In this document: positions 1-9,980 of the stretch, piece after piece
Position numbering within the stretch: the stretch's first letter is position 1
How the letters are laid out: every line of letters begins with the position of its first letter
Notes under the pieces: model-generated
Told to the model about the DNA's origin: nothing
Databases searched by the model: none
The model's input: only the letters and a program-made list of their open reading frames with translations
Position numbers and translations under genes: made by a program
Source: Deltaproteobacteria bacterium
Lineage (GTDB): Bacteria > Desulfobacterota > Desulfobulbia > Desulfobulbales > Desulfurivibrionaceae
NCBI GenBank assembly: GCA_013349285.1
Contig: DUZU01000006.1
Coordinates: 1-64,000 of the forward strand
Direction: 5' to 3'
Length of the DNA stretch: 64,000 bases

Positions 1-297
1 GCCGCTGGCCGTAGGGGTGGCCACCACCACGTTGCCGCCCTGCCGGACAAGATCGATGGCCCGGGCTTGATGGCCATAAAGTTTTTCAACCCCGAGACTG
101 TTCAGGCCGGCAACCAACAAATCGGACCAGGCGGAAGTCGGCTCGCCGTAAACCGGGCTTACGGCCGGGGCAAGATGATGGTAGACCACCTGCCGGCCGA
201 ACCTGGGAGAGGCCTTGAGCGCAGCCCGGTACTCCTCAACCGTGCCGTCGCCAACAAGGCCAAACCCGCCTGTTGTATCGCGCGCCTTTTCAACCAC
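1..297 (-). CDS. DEAD/DEAH-box helicase (possibly DUF1998/MrfA-like), N-terminal part, runs off the window edge
   Basis: Minus-strand frame read by hand from a GTG at 297: VVEKARDTTGGFGLVGDGTVEEYRAAL...VVYHHLAPAVSPVYGEPTSAWSDLLVAGLNSLGVEKLYGHQARAIDLVRQGGNVVVATPTASG. It has a Q-motif-like LYGHQ and a Walker A start ATPTASG. Absent from the ORF track because it is open at the edge. Confidence 0.7.
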   Translation of the reverse strand, partial: MVEKARDTTGGFGLVGDGTVEEYRAALKASPRFGRQVVYHHLAPAVSPVYGEPTSAWSDLLVAGLNSLGVEKLYGHQARAIDLVRQGGNVVVATPTASG

Positions 298-489
298 TTC
301 TCAATTCCATTGCCTGCCGAAGATTTACAAAAAGGGTATTGACCCGCCGCCAAGAAACTACTAAAAGAAGGAAGTTCCCAGTTCCAACTAATTGCATGAA
401 ATTGTAAAGTTTTTCATAAGTTGTCCCTTAAAACGAGACAACCATGCAATTGGTCATACTATAAACCGAAAGAATAAATAGGTCACCCC

Positions 490-2172
490 ATGGTTTCCAT
501 TGCCACCATCGGCCCCCAAGGCTCCCATGCCTGGTTGGCGGCCCGCCAATATAACGCTGAGGCGGAAATAAAACTCTATCCGCATCTTGCCGCGGTCTTT
601 ACGGCCATTGACCACCAAGAGACGGATCTGGCCGTGGTCCCGGTCTACAATACCAGAGAAGGCCTTAACAAAGAATACAGCCGGCTGATCAAGGCCACAG
701 CGAAATGCATCTGGCAGGACAACGTGGTCTTGCCCATCCACCTGTCGCTGGGCTGCCTGGCCCCGGAAGGCCAGCTCAAGGTGATCATCGGCAAAAGCGA
801 TGTTCTGCGCCAGTGCGAGGAATACATCGCCACCTCGTACCCCGAGGCCAACCTGGTGGCAATCCACGACCTGGAGGCGGCGGTTTGCGCAATCAAGGAA
901 AATAACCAAGAAGACCACGGCGTTATCGAATCGGAAGAGGCACTGAAAACCTTGGGTCTCAATATCCGTGAACGGGAAATCGTGCCCCACAACCGGACCA
1001 GATTCGCGGTGCTCGGCCGTGCGTTGCCACCCCGCAGCGGCTATGATGCCACCGCCATTATCACCACCCCGCTCAAAGACCGGGTCGGCATGCTCGGCGA
1101 GATCTTAAACGAGTTCGCCACCCGCGGCATCAATCTGCTGGACATGCAGACCGAAACCGATCCCCAGAGCCAGAAACTCCATTTTGCCATCGAGCTTGAA
1201 GGCCATATCGATGATCCCCACGTCACAGAGGCCCTTGACCGGATCGAAAATCAGGTCATTCAGGAGCCCGGCGCCATAAGGATTCTCGGCAGCTTCCCCC
1301 GGGTCGACATGCGGGTGAAAAGGATCAAGAAAATCGGTTTTATCGGCAGCGGCGAGATGAGCCTCTGGTTTGCCAGACAATTAGAAGGCGAAGGCTATGA
1401 AACCATGATCACCGGCCGCAGTACCGAGTTGCGGCCGGAAGCGATGATCCCGGAGGTAGATCTGCTGGCGATCTGTGTGCCGATCAGCGCCACCCCGGCC
1501 GCCATCGAACAGTTCGGCCCGCAGCTGGCCCCGCATCAGGCCCTGGTTCTGCTGGCGGGCGAGGCGGAAAATGTGCTGAACACCGCCCTGGCCCACACCA
1601 AGGAAGAGGTCGAGGTGATGCTGGTTCACAACCTGTGGGGCCCCCAGGCGGCGAGCATGAAGGATAAAAACGCCTCCGTGGTCCGCACCCGCCGCAGCGG
1701 CGTACTATGCAGCGAATTCGAGGCTTTTCTCTACAAGCACGGCGCCCATATCTCCATTGATTCGGCCCAGCAGCATGACCTGATGATGGGGGTCAGCCAG
1801 AAACTGCCCTCGGCCATTTCCGTGGCCCTGGCCATGGCCCTTAAGGACAACCAAATCAAACCGGAGGATATCGGCAGCCACTCCACCCTGACCTCGCTCT
1901 ACTCCATTCTGTCCATGGCCCGAATCCACGGCCAGAATCCGCGGACCTATGCCGAAATACTGGCAACCAGCGGCAGTGGCCGGCGGATGGTCAGAAGTTT
2001 TGCTAAAAACCTGAATCAGGTAACCGAACTTGCCGAACAAGGCCAGATCCAGGAACTCTGCCGGATAATCGAGGACAACCGCAACTATCTGACCGAGGAG
2101 TTTATCAAAGACCGCATGCAACAATCCCTGGCCGTCGACGAAACATTGGGCCGGGTAATCAGCAAAAAATAA
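490..2172 (+). CDS. Fused prephenate dehydratase-like domain + ACT domain + prephenate/arogenate dehydrogenase domain
   Basis: N-terminal IATIGPQGSHAW and the NRTRF motif (PDT); ACT segment DRVGMLGEILNEFATRGINLLDMQTE; C-terminal Rossmann KKIGFIGSGEMSLWFARQL with TyrA-like helical region. Confidence 0.8.
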   Translation: MVSIATIGPQGSHAWLAARQYNAEAEIKLYPHLAAVFTAIDHQETDLAVVPVYNTREGLNKEYSRLIKATAKCIWQDNVVLPIHLSLGCLAPEGQLKVIIGKSDVLRQCEEYIATSYPEANLVAIHDLEAAVCAIKENNQEDHGVIESEEALKTLGLNIREREIVPHNRTRFAVLGRALPPRSGYDATAIITTPLKDRVGMLGEILNEFATRGINLLDMQTETDPQSQKLHFAIELEGHIDDPHVTEALDRIENQVIQEPGAIRILGSFPRVDMRVKRIKKIGFIGSGEMSLWFARQLEGEGYETMITGRSTELRPEAMIPEVDLLAICVPISATPAAIEQFGPQLAPHQALVLLAGEAENVLNTALAHTKEEVEVMLVHNLWGPQAASMKDKNASVVRTRRSGVLCSEFEAFLYKHGAHISIDSAQQHDLMMGVSQKLPSAISVALAMALKDNQIKPEDIGSHSTLTSLYSILSMARIHGQNPRTYAEILATSGSGRRMVRSFAKNLNQVTELAEQGQIQELCRIIEDNRNYLTEEFIKDRMQQSLAVDETLGRVISKK

Positions 2173-2230
2173 AGATCACACCCCTCTTAAAAAACGATAA
2201 CCAGCCAGCTTTGCGCAACAGGATAACCAG

Positions 2231-3814
2231 ATGAATGCACTGACCTACCTTGCCCCGCCCCTGGTGGGGGCCTTTATCGGCTACACCACCAACTATATCG
2301 CGATCAGGATGCTGTTTAGACCGCTAAAACCTTGGCGCTTCCTGGGCATCCGCGTGCCGATGACCCCGGGGGTTATCCCGGCCAAACGCCACGAACTGGC
2401 CGAAAACATCGGCGAGATGGTGGGCGAACATCTGCTCACCAGCGAAGACGTCAGCCGGGCATTCACCGAAGAACGCTTCCACAACGAGTTGCTGCTGCTC
2501 ATTGAATCAAGGGTGGAGACTTTTCTGTCCAGGGACTTGGGGCCGGTGGCCTCCCTGGTCCCCAATCGCTTTCGCTCTTATTTCGACGTCGGTATCAAGA
2601 TCCTGCGCTGGCGGTTTTTAAAACACCTGCACAACCATCTCGACAGCAGCCAGCTCACCGACAGCCTGGCCGCGACAATCAAAACCCATTTGGATGAGTT
2701 CCTCGCCAGACAAGCCTCCTCCTGCTTTTCACCTCAAAGCCGGGAACATCTGGCCAACACGGTGCGGGAAACCTTCGAGCGTTTCCTTACCAGCCCGGCC
2801 GTGCAAAACTGGGTAAGAGAATTTTTCAGCCGCCAAATCGATGATTTTCTCGCCAAGGATGGCTGCCTGCAGGATCTGCTGCCGGCAACCATCAGCGACC
2901 CGCTCTTGAAAAAGCTTGAAGCCCAGACCCCTGAACTGCTCAAAAAATTCGCGAAGATGCTGGAAGAGCCGGAGATGCAGGACCGGATAGCCGCCGCGAT
3001 TACCGGCGCCATCCAGAACTTAATCAAATCACTGGGCCCGCTGGCGGCCATGATCGGCAACGTTATCTCGCCGGAGCTCATCGACCAGAAAATCCGCGGC
3101 TATCTTGCCGATAAGGGCGATGAAATCGGCCGATTATTGCTGAACGACCAGGTCCAGCAGCGGGTGGCCGGCGTGCTCCGCGACAAAGCGCAACAATTGA
3201 TGACCACCCCCGTCAACCGGTTGCTGGCCGATGTTGAGCCGGCCCAGATCGAGCAAGCCCGAAGCTGGCTGGCCGATCTGGCCATCGCGGTCCTGGCAAA
3301 TCCCGGCACCGCGGCATCAATCAGCAATCTTATCGACCAGGGGCTTGCCAGCCAGGAACAACGACCGGTCAAGGAGATCCTCGCCGATCTCTTCGGCAGC
3401 CAAGGGCTTGACAAGGCGACCAGCTGGACCACCGACGAGATCATCAGCGTCATCCGTTCCCGCCAAACCAAACGGATCCTCGACAATCTGGTGGTGGAAC
3501 TGGTGGAACAGAAACTGCTGAGCAACCCCATCGGCCCCTTGGCCACCTTTCTACCCAAGGAGGTCCAATACGGGATCAGCGATTACCTGCTGCAGCAGAT
3601 CAGCGCCCTGTTAATCAGGGAAGTCCCCGACCTGATCGACGCCTTAAACATCCGCCATCTGGTGGCCCGCAAGGTGGATTCCCTGGACCTGCTCCGGCTC
3701 GAAGGACTGCTGCTCGGGATCATGCAGGAGCAATTCAAATACATCAACCTCTTCGGCGGCCTGCTCGGCTTCATCATCGGCCTGGCTAATCTGCTCTTTT
3801 TTATCGGCCGCTAA
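2231..3814 (+). CDS. DUF445 family membrane-associated protein
   Basis: N-terminal GAFIGYTTNYIAIRMLFRPLKPWRFLGIRVPMTPGVIPAKRHELAENIGEMVGEHLL is the DUF445 signature; C-terminal TM segment. Confidence 0.85.
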   Translation: MNALTYLAPPLVGAFIGYTTNYIAIRMLFRPLKPWRFLGIRVPMTPGVIPAKRHELAENIGEMVGEHLLTSEDVSRAFTEERFHNELLLLIESRVETFLSRDLGPVASLVPNRFRSYFDVGIKILRWRFLKHLHNHLDSSQLTDSLAATIKTHLDEFLARQASSCFSPQSREHLANTVRETFERFLTSPAVQNWVREFFSRQIDDFLAKDGCLQDLLPATISDPLLKKLEAQTPELLKKFAKMLEEPEMQDRIAAAITGAIQNLIKSLGPLAAMIGNVISPELIDQKIRGYLADKGDEIGRLLLNDQVQQRVAGVLRDKAQQLMTTPVNRLLADVEPAQIEQARSWLADLAIAVLANPGTAASISNLIDQGLASQEQRPVKEILADLFGSQGLDKATSWTTDEIISVIRSRQTKRILDNLVVELVEQKLLSNPIGPLATFLPKEVQYGISDYLLQQISALLIREVPDLIDALNIRHLVARKVDSLDLLRLEGLLLGIMQEQFKYINLFGGLLGFIIGLANLLFFIGR

Positions 3815-4007
3815 TAACCAAACTCCTGCCGCCAAAAAACTTTTCACCAAATCTAAACTCAAAAAGAGATGATTATTCACCCCCCCAAAAATGCCATACC
3901 CGCCCTCAATAAGTATTGCTTGACGTTGATCTTGGCATCTACGTTATGATATCTTATTTTTAAGTTCAATTTACAACTCCACGGATTGGATATTTAGGCT
4001 TGTTGAA

Positions 4008-4043
4008 ATGAACAAAACATTACTCATTGGAGGCAAAGCCTGA
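4008..4043 (+). CDS. Possible 11-codon leader peptide (MNKTLLIGGKA) whose stop overlaps the proposed CTG start of the next gene
   Basis: ATG at 4008, TGA at 4041-4043; the downstream frame opens with CTG at 4040-4042 (CTGA overlap). Weak ribosome-binding site for the leader itself. Confidence 0.25.
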   Translation: MNKTLLIGGKA

Positions 4044-5014
4044 AACTCCTTGCTCTCTTTTTTAAAAACAGCAAGCATGAAAATGTTGCGCATCAAACAT
4101 GGCATACCCTGCTGTTTTTCCTTCTCATTCTGCTTACGGTATTCTCATGTGCAGGATGCGGTCAGGACCAGGATGAGCTAAACGTCTACCAGGGGGTAGT
4201 CAATCTTGACAAAAAGGTGGAATTACCTCCTCAACTGTCCCAACTTGAGCAAAACAGTTTCAAGGTGGCGGTGGCGGCGATCATTTCACCCAGGGGAACA
4301 GCTGAATCCTACAACCCCTTGCTGGAATATCTCGGCGAGAAATTAAACAAAAAAATTATCTTGATTCAGCGCAGAACTTACCGGGAGATTAACCAGCTTA
4401 TTATTGAACATAAAGTCGATTTGGCTTTTATCTGTACCGGCGCCTATGTAACTTCGCCGGACAAGAACAGCATGTCGTTGCTGGCCATACCTCAGGTTCA
4501 CGGAAAAACAACTTATCAATCGTACATTATTGTTCCAGAATACTCAGAAGCGAAAAACCTGGATGATCTACAGGGAAAAACTTTTGCCTTTACCGACCCG
4601 ATCTCAAACACCGGGTATCTTTATCCGCTATTCTTACTCCAGACAAGGCAACAAACGCCGGAAACCTTCTTTAAAAGAACCATCTTCACTTACAGTCATG
4701 ATCGATCAATCCAGGCAGTGGTTTCCCGGGTAGCGGACGGCGCTGCAGTTGACAACCTGGTTTACCTTTATGCCATAGCCAACACCCCTGAGGTTAAAGA
4801 AAAAACCAAAATCATTCACACCTCTCAGGAGTTTGGCATGCCTCCGGTGGTAGTGTCTGCTCATACCGATGCAGCCCAAAAAAGATTGTTAAAAACCATC
4901 TTCCTTGACATGCACCAGACGGCAAACGGCATAAAAGCTCTTGAGACTCTTAATATTGATAAATTCGTGGTCCCGAATGAAAATCTGTATAAAAAATTAT
5001 ACAGCCCAAATTGA
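4040..5014 (+). CDS. PhnD/SsuA-type periplasmic oxyanion-binding lipoprotein (AioX/ArrP-like sensor protein)
   Basis: The track begins at an internal GTG (4217), but the frame is open upstream and encodes MKLLALFFKNSKHENVAHQTWHTLLFFLLILLTVFSCAGCGQ (hydrophobic signal + lipobox) if CTG 4040 is used, preceded by GGAGG (4029-4033) with 6-nt spacing. Body: FKVAVAAIISPRGTAESYNPLLEYLGEKLNKKI...DLAFICTGAYV...TFAFTDPISNTGYLYP. Confidence 0.75.
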   Translation: MKLLALFFKNSKHENVAHQTWHTLLFFLLILLTVFSCAGCGQDQDELNVYQGVVNLDKKVELPPQLSQLEQNSFKVAVAAIISPRGTAESYNPLLEYLGEKLNKKIILIQRRTYREINQLIIEHKVDLAFICTGAYVTSPDKNSMSLLAIPQVHGKTTYQSYIIVPEYSEAKNLDDLQGKTFAFTDPISNTGYLYPLFLLQTRQQTPETFFKRTIFTYSHDRSIQAVVSRVADGAAVDNLVYLYAIANTPEVKEKTKIIHTSQEFGMPPVVVSAHTDAAQKRLLKTIFLDMHQTANGIKALETLNIDKFVVPNENLYKKLYSPN

Positions 5015-6513
5015 TGAAACACCTTCGACCTCAGTCAAATAACATAAACCATCCAGGCAATCGCCTGTTCACAAGCAATCTGGTTATGCCGAACATTGAC
5101 CGTTGGTGGAATTGGGCTAACTCCCTTTCCCTTTGGGTAAAAATTATGGGGATTGCCGTGGGTATGGCCATACTGGTTGGCCTGCTATCCTCATTTCAAG
5201 CCTACCATTATGCCTCCAAAAATCTCAACGAACAGCTCAAAGAAAAAAGTCTGGCAATCGCCAGAGAGCAAGCGGCCCATGCCGAGTATTATCTGCTGGT
5301 CAACGACCTGCTTAGCTTGACCGAAAGTTTTAAGAACATAAAAAAAAACCGACCCGATGTCCGATATATAATTATCCAGGGCCAACAAGGAGAAATACTG
5401 GCCCATTCATTTAAAAACGGTTTCCCTGCCGACCTTATCACCAATACTCAAAACGCCACCCCAAATGAAAGCACTGTAATTTTTCAAACCGAGAAAGAAA
5501 TGATATGGGAATCAACGATTCCCGTCATGGGAGGGAAACTCGGTTCCCTGCGGGTGGGAATTACAGATCTCCATGCGCGTCCCCGGGTTTACTCGCTCAT
5601 TCATTCTCTGGCGTTAGGCACCATAGGCGTTATTATCCTGGCTATCTTATTATCCATCATCCTCACCGGCTTAATCACAAAACCTATTGACAGGCTCTCA
5701 AAAGCCACCTGCGCCATTCGCAAGGGCGACTATAACACTATCGTAAATTATTCTTGCCAAGACGAGGTCGGCAACCTCATTGAAGCCTTTAATATCATGG
5801 CCGCCCAGCTAAAACGGGCCGCCAAAGAACGACTGCAAAAGGACCACCTACGCTCTAACTTTATCACCCAGATCATTGCCACCCAGGAAGAAGAACGAAA
5901 GCGCATTGCCAGGGAGTTGCACGACCAAACCGGGCAGGCCCTGGTTTCTTTCATGCTTATGTTAAAGATGTTGGAACAGGCAAATAGTCAAGAAGAAATA
6001 AACAACGGCATTAAGCAACTCAAGGTTGTTCTTTCCGAGGAAATGGAGAATATCCATCACATGGCAATCGAATTACGCCCAAGCGTTCTTGATGATATGG
6101 GGATCGAGGCCGCCATCGGTTTATATGTTGACCAATTCAAACAAAAACATAACATCGATATCAAATTAACGATTATCGGATTTGACGACAATCGACCTGC
6201 ACCCCATGTTGAGATCAGCATCTACCGCATTATCCAGGAAGCCTTAATCAATGTACTGCGCCATGCCAAAGCAAAAAAAATCAAAATCATTCTTGAATGG
6301 AGAGATACCGACATCCGCGGGATTGTGGAAGATGACGGAGTCGGTTTTAACACCGACGGAAGAGACAAAGGCCGACTAGGACTTTATGGTATGGAAGAAA
6401 GGAGTCGCCTGCTCGGAGGAACTTTCCGGATTGAATCCGAACCGGAAGGCGGAACTCTTGTTTTGTTTTCAATCCCATTCGAACAAGATTTAGCTGAGGA
6501 CAAAAAGCCATGA
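5014..6513 (+). CDS. Membrane histidine kinase, HAMP + HisKA_3/HATPase (NarX/LiaS type)
   Basis: Two TM segments, HAMP (LITKPIDRLSKATCAIRKGDY), HisKA_3 (EERKRIARELHDQTGQALVS), ATPase (DDGVGF, GLYGMEERSRLLGG). The ATG at 5014 overlaps the upstream stop (TGATG). Confidence 0.9.
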   Translation: MKHLRPQSNNINHPGNRLFTSNLVMPNIDRWWNWANSLSLWVKIMGIAVGMAILVGLLSSFQAYHYASKNLNEQLKEKSLAIAREQAAHAEYYLLVNDLLSLTESFKNIKKNRPDVRYIIIQGQQGEILAHSFKNGFPADLITNTQNATPNESTVIFQTEKEMIWESTIPVMGGKLGSLRVGITDLHARPRVYSLIHSLALGTIGVIILAILLSIILTGLITKPIDRLSKATCAIRKGDYNTIVNYSCQDEVGNLIEAFNIMAAQLKRAAKERLQKDHLRSNFITQIIATQEEERKRIARELHDQTGQALVSFMLMLKMLEQANSQEEINNGIKQLKVVLSEEMENIHHMAIELRPSVLDDMGIEAAIGLYVDQFKQKHNIDIKLTIIGFDDNRPAPHVEISIYRIIQEALINVLRHAKAKKIKIILEWRDTDIRGIVEDDGVGFNTDGRDKGRLGLYGMEERSRLLGGTFRIESEPEGGTLVLFSIPFEQDLAEDKKP

Positions 6514-7178
6514 ATCAGGCAAGAATTGTAATTATTGACGACCACCTTCTACTTCTTTCCGGCTTATGCTTGCTATTAAACGGCCAAGAAGACATGACGG
6601 TTGTCGGCCAGGCCGATACCATTGAAAAGGCAAAAGAGACCGTCCAAGAGCTTTCTCCGGATATTATCCTGCTTGACATCACTATCAACGACGACAGCGG
6701 CTTACACCTGCTCCCCAACCTCAAAGCAATGTCGCCCGATTCAAAAATCATCATTTTAACCATGCATGAAGACCAACAATACTTGCAAAAGGCGATGCAA
6801 CTCGGAGCGGCGGGATTCGTCTTAAAAAAAGGGTTGGATGTCGATCTGCTTTATGCTATCCGCTCGGTGATGCGCGGCGAAGCATACATTCAGCCCGCCA
6901 TGTTAAAAACCTACATCTCCGGCGAAGTAGAAGAACGAGCGGCAGCAAAGCCGAAAGAAAAAGAGTTGATTCTTTGGGAGTCGCTGAGCGCACGGGAAAA
7001 AGAAGTCATGCTGGCGGTGGCCCATGGCCATACCAGCAAGGAAATAGCGGAAAAAAATTTTCTCAGCGAGAAAACAGTAGCGACCTATCGTTCGCGGGCA
7101 ATGTTAAAACTTGGCATTGAAACAAGAGCGGATTTGGTTGGCCTTACCTTACGCCTTGGTTTTCTTCTCAATGAGTAA
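6510..7178 (+). CDS. NarL/FixJ family response regulator (REC + LuxR-type HTH)
   Basis: REC: IVIIDDHLLLLSGL...DIILLDITI; HTH: LSAREKEVMLAVAHGHTSKEIAEKNFLSEKTVATYRSRAMLKLG. 4-bp overlap with the kinase gene. Confidence 0.93.
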   Translation: MNQARIVIIDDHLLLLSGLCLLLNGQEDMTVVGQADTIEKAKETVQELSPDIILLDITINDDSGLHLLPNLKAMSPDSKIIILTMHEDQQYLQKAMQLGAAGFVLKKGLDVDLLYAIRSVMRGEAYIQPAMLKTYISGEVEERAAAKPKEKELILWESLSAREKEVMLAVAHGHTSKEIAEKNFLSEKTVATYRSRAMLKLGIETRADLVGLTLRLGFLLNE

Positions 7179-7370
7179 TAACACCACCTCACCATGTAAG
7201 CATTTCCCCTACAGGTAGTTTTCATTGTCCTCCTAATCCCCACACCGAATTCCAACTTTCCCTGATTTTCTTATTACCCAATCATCGCTATTGTAAATTA
7301 GAAGATATAGGAAAAGGATGCCCCACAGCTCCAACTAGGAGCTAGACAAAATATAAAAAGGGAGGATGAG

Positions 7371-9950
7371 ATGAAGATTAAACGCCGAGATTTTTTAAAA
7401 ATCAGCGCCGCAGCAGGTGCTGCTACGGCCCTGATGGGTCCCAAGCTCAACGCCTTTGCCCTTAGCAGTAAAAAAGAAATAGGTGGTGAACTTCCCGGAG
7501 AATGGAAAGCATCAACCTGCCAGGGATGCACGACCTGGTGTCCAGTTGAAATCTTTGTCCAAGACGGTCGAGCCGTGAAAGTCCGCGGCAATCGTCATTC
7601 GAAACAGAATGATGGCTTTATCTGTCCCCGGGGCCATCTTGCACTTCAACAAGTTTATGACCCGGACCGGGTTAAGGTTCCGATGAAGCGCACCAATCCC
7701 AAGAAGGGACGCGGCATTGATCCCAAATTTGTTCCCATTTCCTGGGATGAGGCATTCAATACCATCGCCGACAAAATGATGGAACTCCGGAAAGCCGGTG
7801 AGCCTGAAAAATACCTGCTGATGCGCGGCAGATACACCTACATGCGTGATCTAATCTATGACGGCGTGACCAAAATCTTCGGCTCCCCGAACAATATATC
7901 CCACAGCGCCATCTGCGCCGAGGCTGAAAACTTTGGAGCCATGTTTACCGAAGGAACGTGGGGATACCGCGATTATGATATCAGCAACTCCAAATATCTC
8001 CTGGTCTGGGGCTGTGATCCGGTTAGCAGCAACCGGATGATCCCGGCCACCATCAAGAGACTGGGCGATGTTCTCGACAATGCCACAGTAGCGGTGGTTG
8101 ACCCGAAACTCAACAATACCGCGGCTAAAGCCCAGGAATGGCTCCCTCTGCTGCCCGGCACCGATGGCGCTCTGGCCCTGGCCATTGCCCATGTCCTGCT
8201 TTCAGAAGGGCTCTGGTATAAAGATTTTGTCGGCGATTTTAACGATGGCAAAAATCGCTTCAAAGCCGGGACGAAAGTTGACGAATCCACCTTTACCGAG
8301 AAAGAATCCCATGGTGTGGTCAAATGGTGGAATATCGCGGTCAAGGACATGACCCCGGCTAAAGCCGCTGAAATCACCCTGGTCCCTGCCGAACAGATTA
8401 TCCGGGTCGCCCGCGGCATGGCTAAAGCGGCACCAAATGTTGCGATATGGATGGGGCCGGGAGCGGCCATGCACGTCCGGGGCTCTTACTCTGCCATGGC
8501 GGTCAACGCCTTGAACGGCCTGGTCGGCGGCATTGACAATGTGGGCGGCACCCTGCCATCGAATAAAGTACCGGTCCGCAAGATGCCGGAACTTAATGCC
8601 TACCAAGATGATCTGGCCAAAAAACACGCCAAAATGAAAAAGATAGACCAGCGCGGCAGCAAAGCCTTTCCCGCCCTCAAAGAGGGCAAATCCGGCAAAG
8701 GCGTTGTCACCAACAACACGGCCACCGGCATCCTCAATGCCGATCCCTATGAGATCAAAGTGGCGGTGGGTTACATGAACAACTTCGTCTTTTCCTGCAC
8801 CGGGGCTGAGAGGTGGGAAAAGGCCATGGAGAAAATTCCATTTTTTGCCCATATTACCACCCATGCCTCGGAAATGACTCAATATGCCGATATCGTCCTG
8901 CCCGGCGCCACATCCATGTTCGAGAAGCTTTGCTGGGTAAAACAGAAACAAAACCGTTACGCTCAATGCACCCTGCTGCAACCGGTAATAGAACCCATGT
9001 GGGATGTGATCAATGATGAAACCGAGTTCCCATGGCTGCTTGGCGAAAAATTTGCCGAACGCGGGTTTCCGAACCTTATTAATTTCCTAAAAAAAGAATT
9101 TAAAGATCCGGAAACCGGCAAGGAGGCGACTAATTCCAAGGAGTTTACTGAGTATGCAGTGAAGTATTACACTCAGGATATGTGGAACGGCAAGGATGTT
9201 GGTGGCGACAAAATCAACGGCTGGGCCGATATGAAAAAACGCGGCATGTGGAACTCAGACGCGCAGCCTTATAAAAAACGATGGGGCGGCCATTTCGGCA
9301 AAACCACGGTAGACAAGAAAACCGGCAAAGAACAGCATAAAGGCACCTACTCGCACAAGTTCGAGTTCTATAGCGAAACCCTCAAACATGCCTTAGAGAA
9401 GCACGCAAAAAAACATGAGACAACCGTTGATGACATCCTGGCGACCTGCAACTATACCGCCAGGGGAGAACAGGCTTTCGTGCCCCATTACGAGCCGCCT
9501 TTCCGCTATGGAAGTTTTAAGGAATTCCCCTTCACCTTCATCGACTACAAGTCACGTTTAAACCGCGAGGGTCGTAGCGCCAACAGCCCATGGTATAATG
9601 AATTCAAGCATGTTGACCCGGGCGATGTGGGCCATCAGGACGTACTCAAGATCAACCCTGCCGATGCCCAAAAACTCGGGATCAAGGATGGCGATGCCAT
9701 TCGCGCAATTTCAGTAGCCGGCACTATCGAGTGCACCGCCCATCTCTGGGAAGGGGTTCGACCAGGCACCGTGGCCAAGGCATATGGCCAGGGCCATTGG
9801 GCTTACGGCAAAGTAGCCGCAAAGAATTATGGCAAGGCCGTGCCCCATGGCGGCAACAACAACACCCTTATGCCATTTGATACGGATCGGCTCAGTGGCG
9901 GCAATGTGCGAAACGGCGGATTCACCGGAGTTAAAATTAAAAAAATCTAA
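7371..9950 (+). CDS. arrA: Tat-exported molybdopterin oxidoreductase, respiratory arsenate reductase catalytic subunit-like
   Basis: Tat signal KRRDFLKISAAAGAATALMG; 4Fe-4S CQGCTTWC...CPRGH; RGRY motif (MRGRYTYMRDLIYD), SPNNISHSAICAEA, KIDQRG, KSRLNREGRSANSPWY, LWEGVRPGTVAKAYGQGHWAYG. These resemble remembered Shewanella ArrA. Substrate not proven. Confidence 0.75.
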   Translation: MKIKRRDFLKISAAAGAATALMGPKLNAFALSSKKEIGGELPGEWKASTCQGCTTWCPVEIFVQDGRAVKVRGNRHSKQNDGFICPRGHLALQQVYDPDRVKVPMKRTNPKKGRGIDPKFVPISWDEAFNTIADKMMELRKAGEPEKYLLMRGRYTYMRDLIYDGVTKIFGSPNNISHSAICAEAENFGAMFTEGTWGYRDYDISNSKYLLVWGCDPVSSNRMIPATIKRLGDVLDNATVAVVDPKLNNTAAKAQEWLPLLPGTDGALALAIAHVLLSEGLWYKDFVGDFNDGKNRFKAGTKVDESTFTEKESHGVVKWWNIAVKDMTPAKAAEITLVPAEQIIRVARGMAKAAPNVAIWMGPGAAMHVRGSYSAMAVNALNGLVGGIDNVGGTLPSNKVPVRKMPELNAYQDDLAKKHAKMKKIDQRGSKAFPALKEGKSGKGVVTNNTATGILNADPYEIKVAVGYMNNFVFSCTGAERWEKAMEKIPFFAHITTHASEMTQYADIVLPGATSMFEKLCWVKQKQNRYAQCTLLQPVIEPMWDVINDETEFPWLLGEKFAERGFPNLINFLKKEFKDPETGKEATNSKEFTEYAVKYYTQDMWNGKDVGGDKINGWADMKKRGMWNSDAQPYKKRWGGHFGKTTVDKKTGKEQHKGTYSHKFEFYSETLKHALEKHAKKHETTVDDILATCNYTARGEQAFVPHYEPPFRYGSFKEFPFTFIDYKSRLNREGRSANSPWYNEFKHVDPGDVGHQDVLKINPADAQKLGIKDGDAIRAISVAGTIECTAHLWEGVRPGTVAKAYGQGHWAYGKVAAKNYGKAVPHGGNNNTLMPFDTDRLSGGNVRNGGFTGVKIKKI

Positions 9951-9980
9951 AATGCCACGAACTGCTAGGAGGATATAAAA

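Noticed and set aside
3920-3950. TTGACG...TATGAT as promoter of the sensor operon
   Set aside because: Spacing is 19 nt, longer than optimal; not strong enough to report as a feature.
7298-7591. Minus-strand 97-aa ORF antisense to the arrA-like start
   Set aside because: No recognisable domain; lies inside the well-supported Tat-signal coding region; typical shadow ORF.
8202-8981. Minus-strand 259-aa ORF inside the arrA-like gene
   Set aside because: Codon-bias shadow of a clearly coding plus-strand gene; no homology-like motifs.
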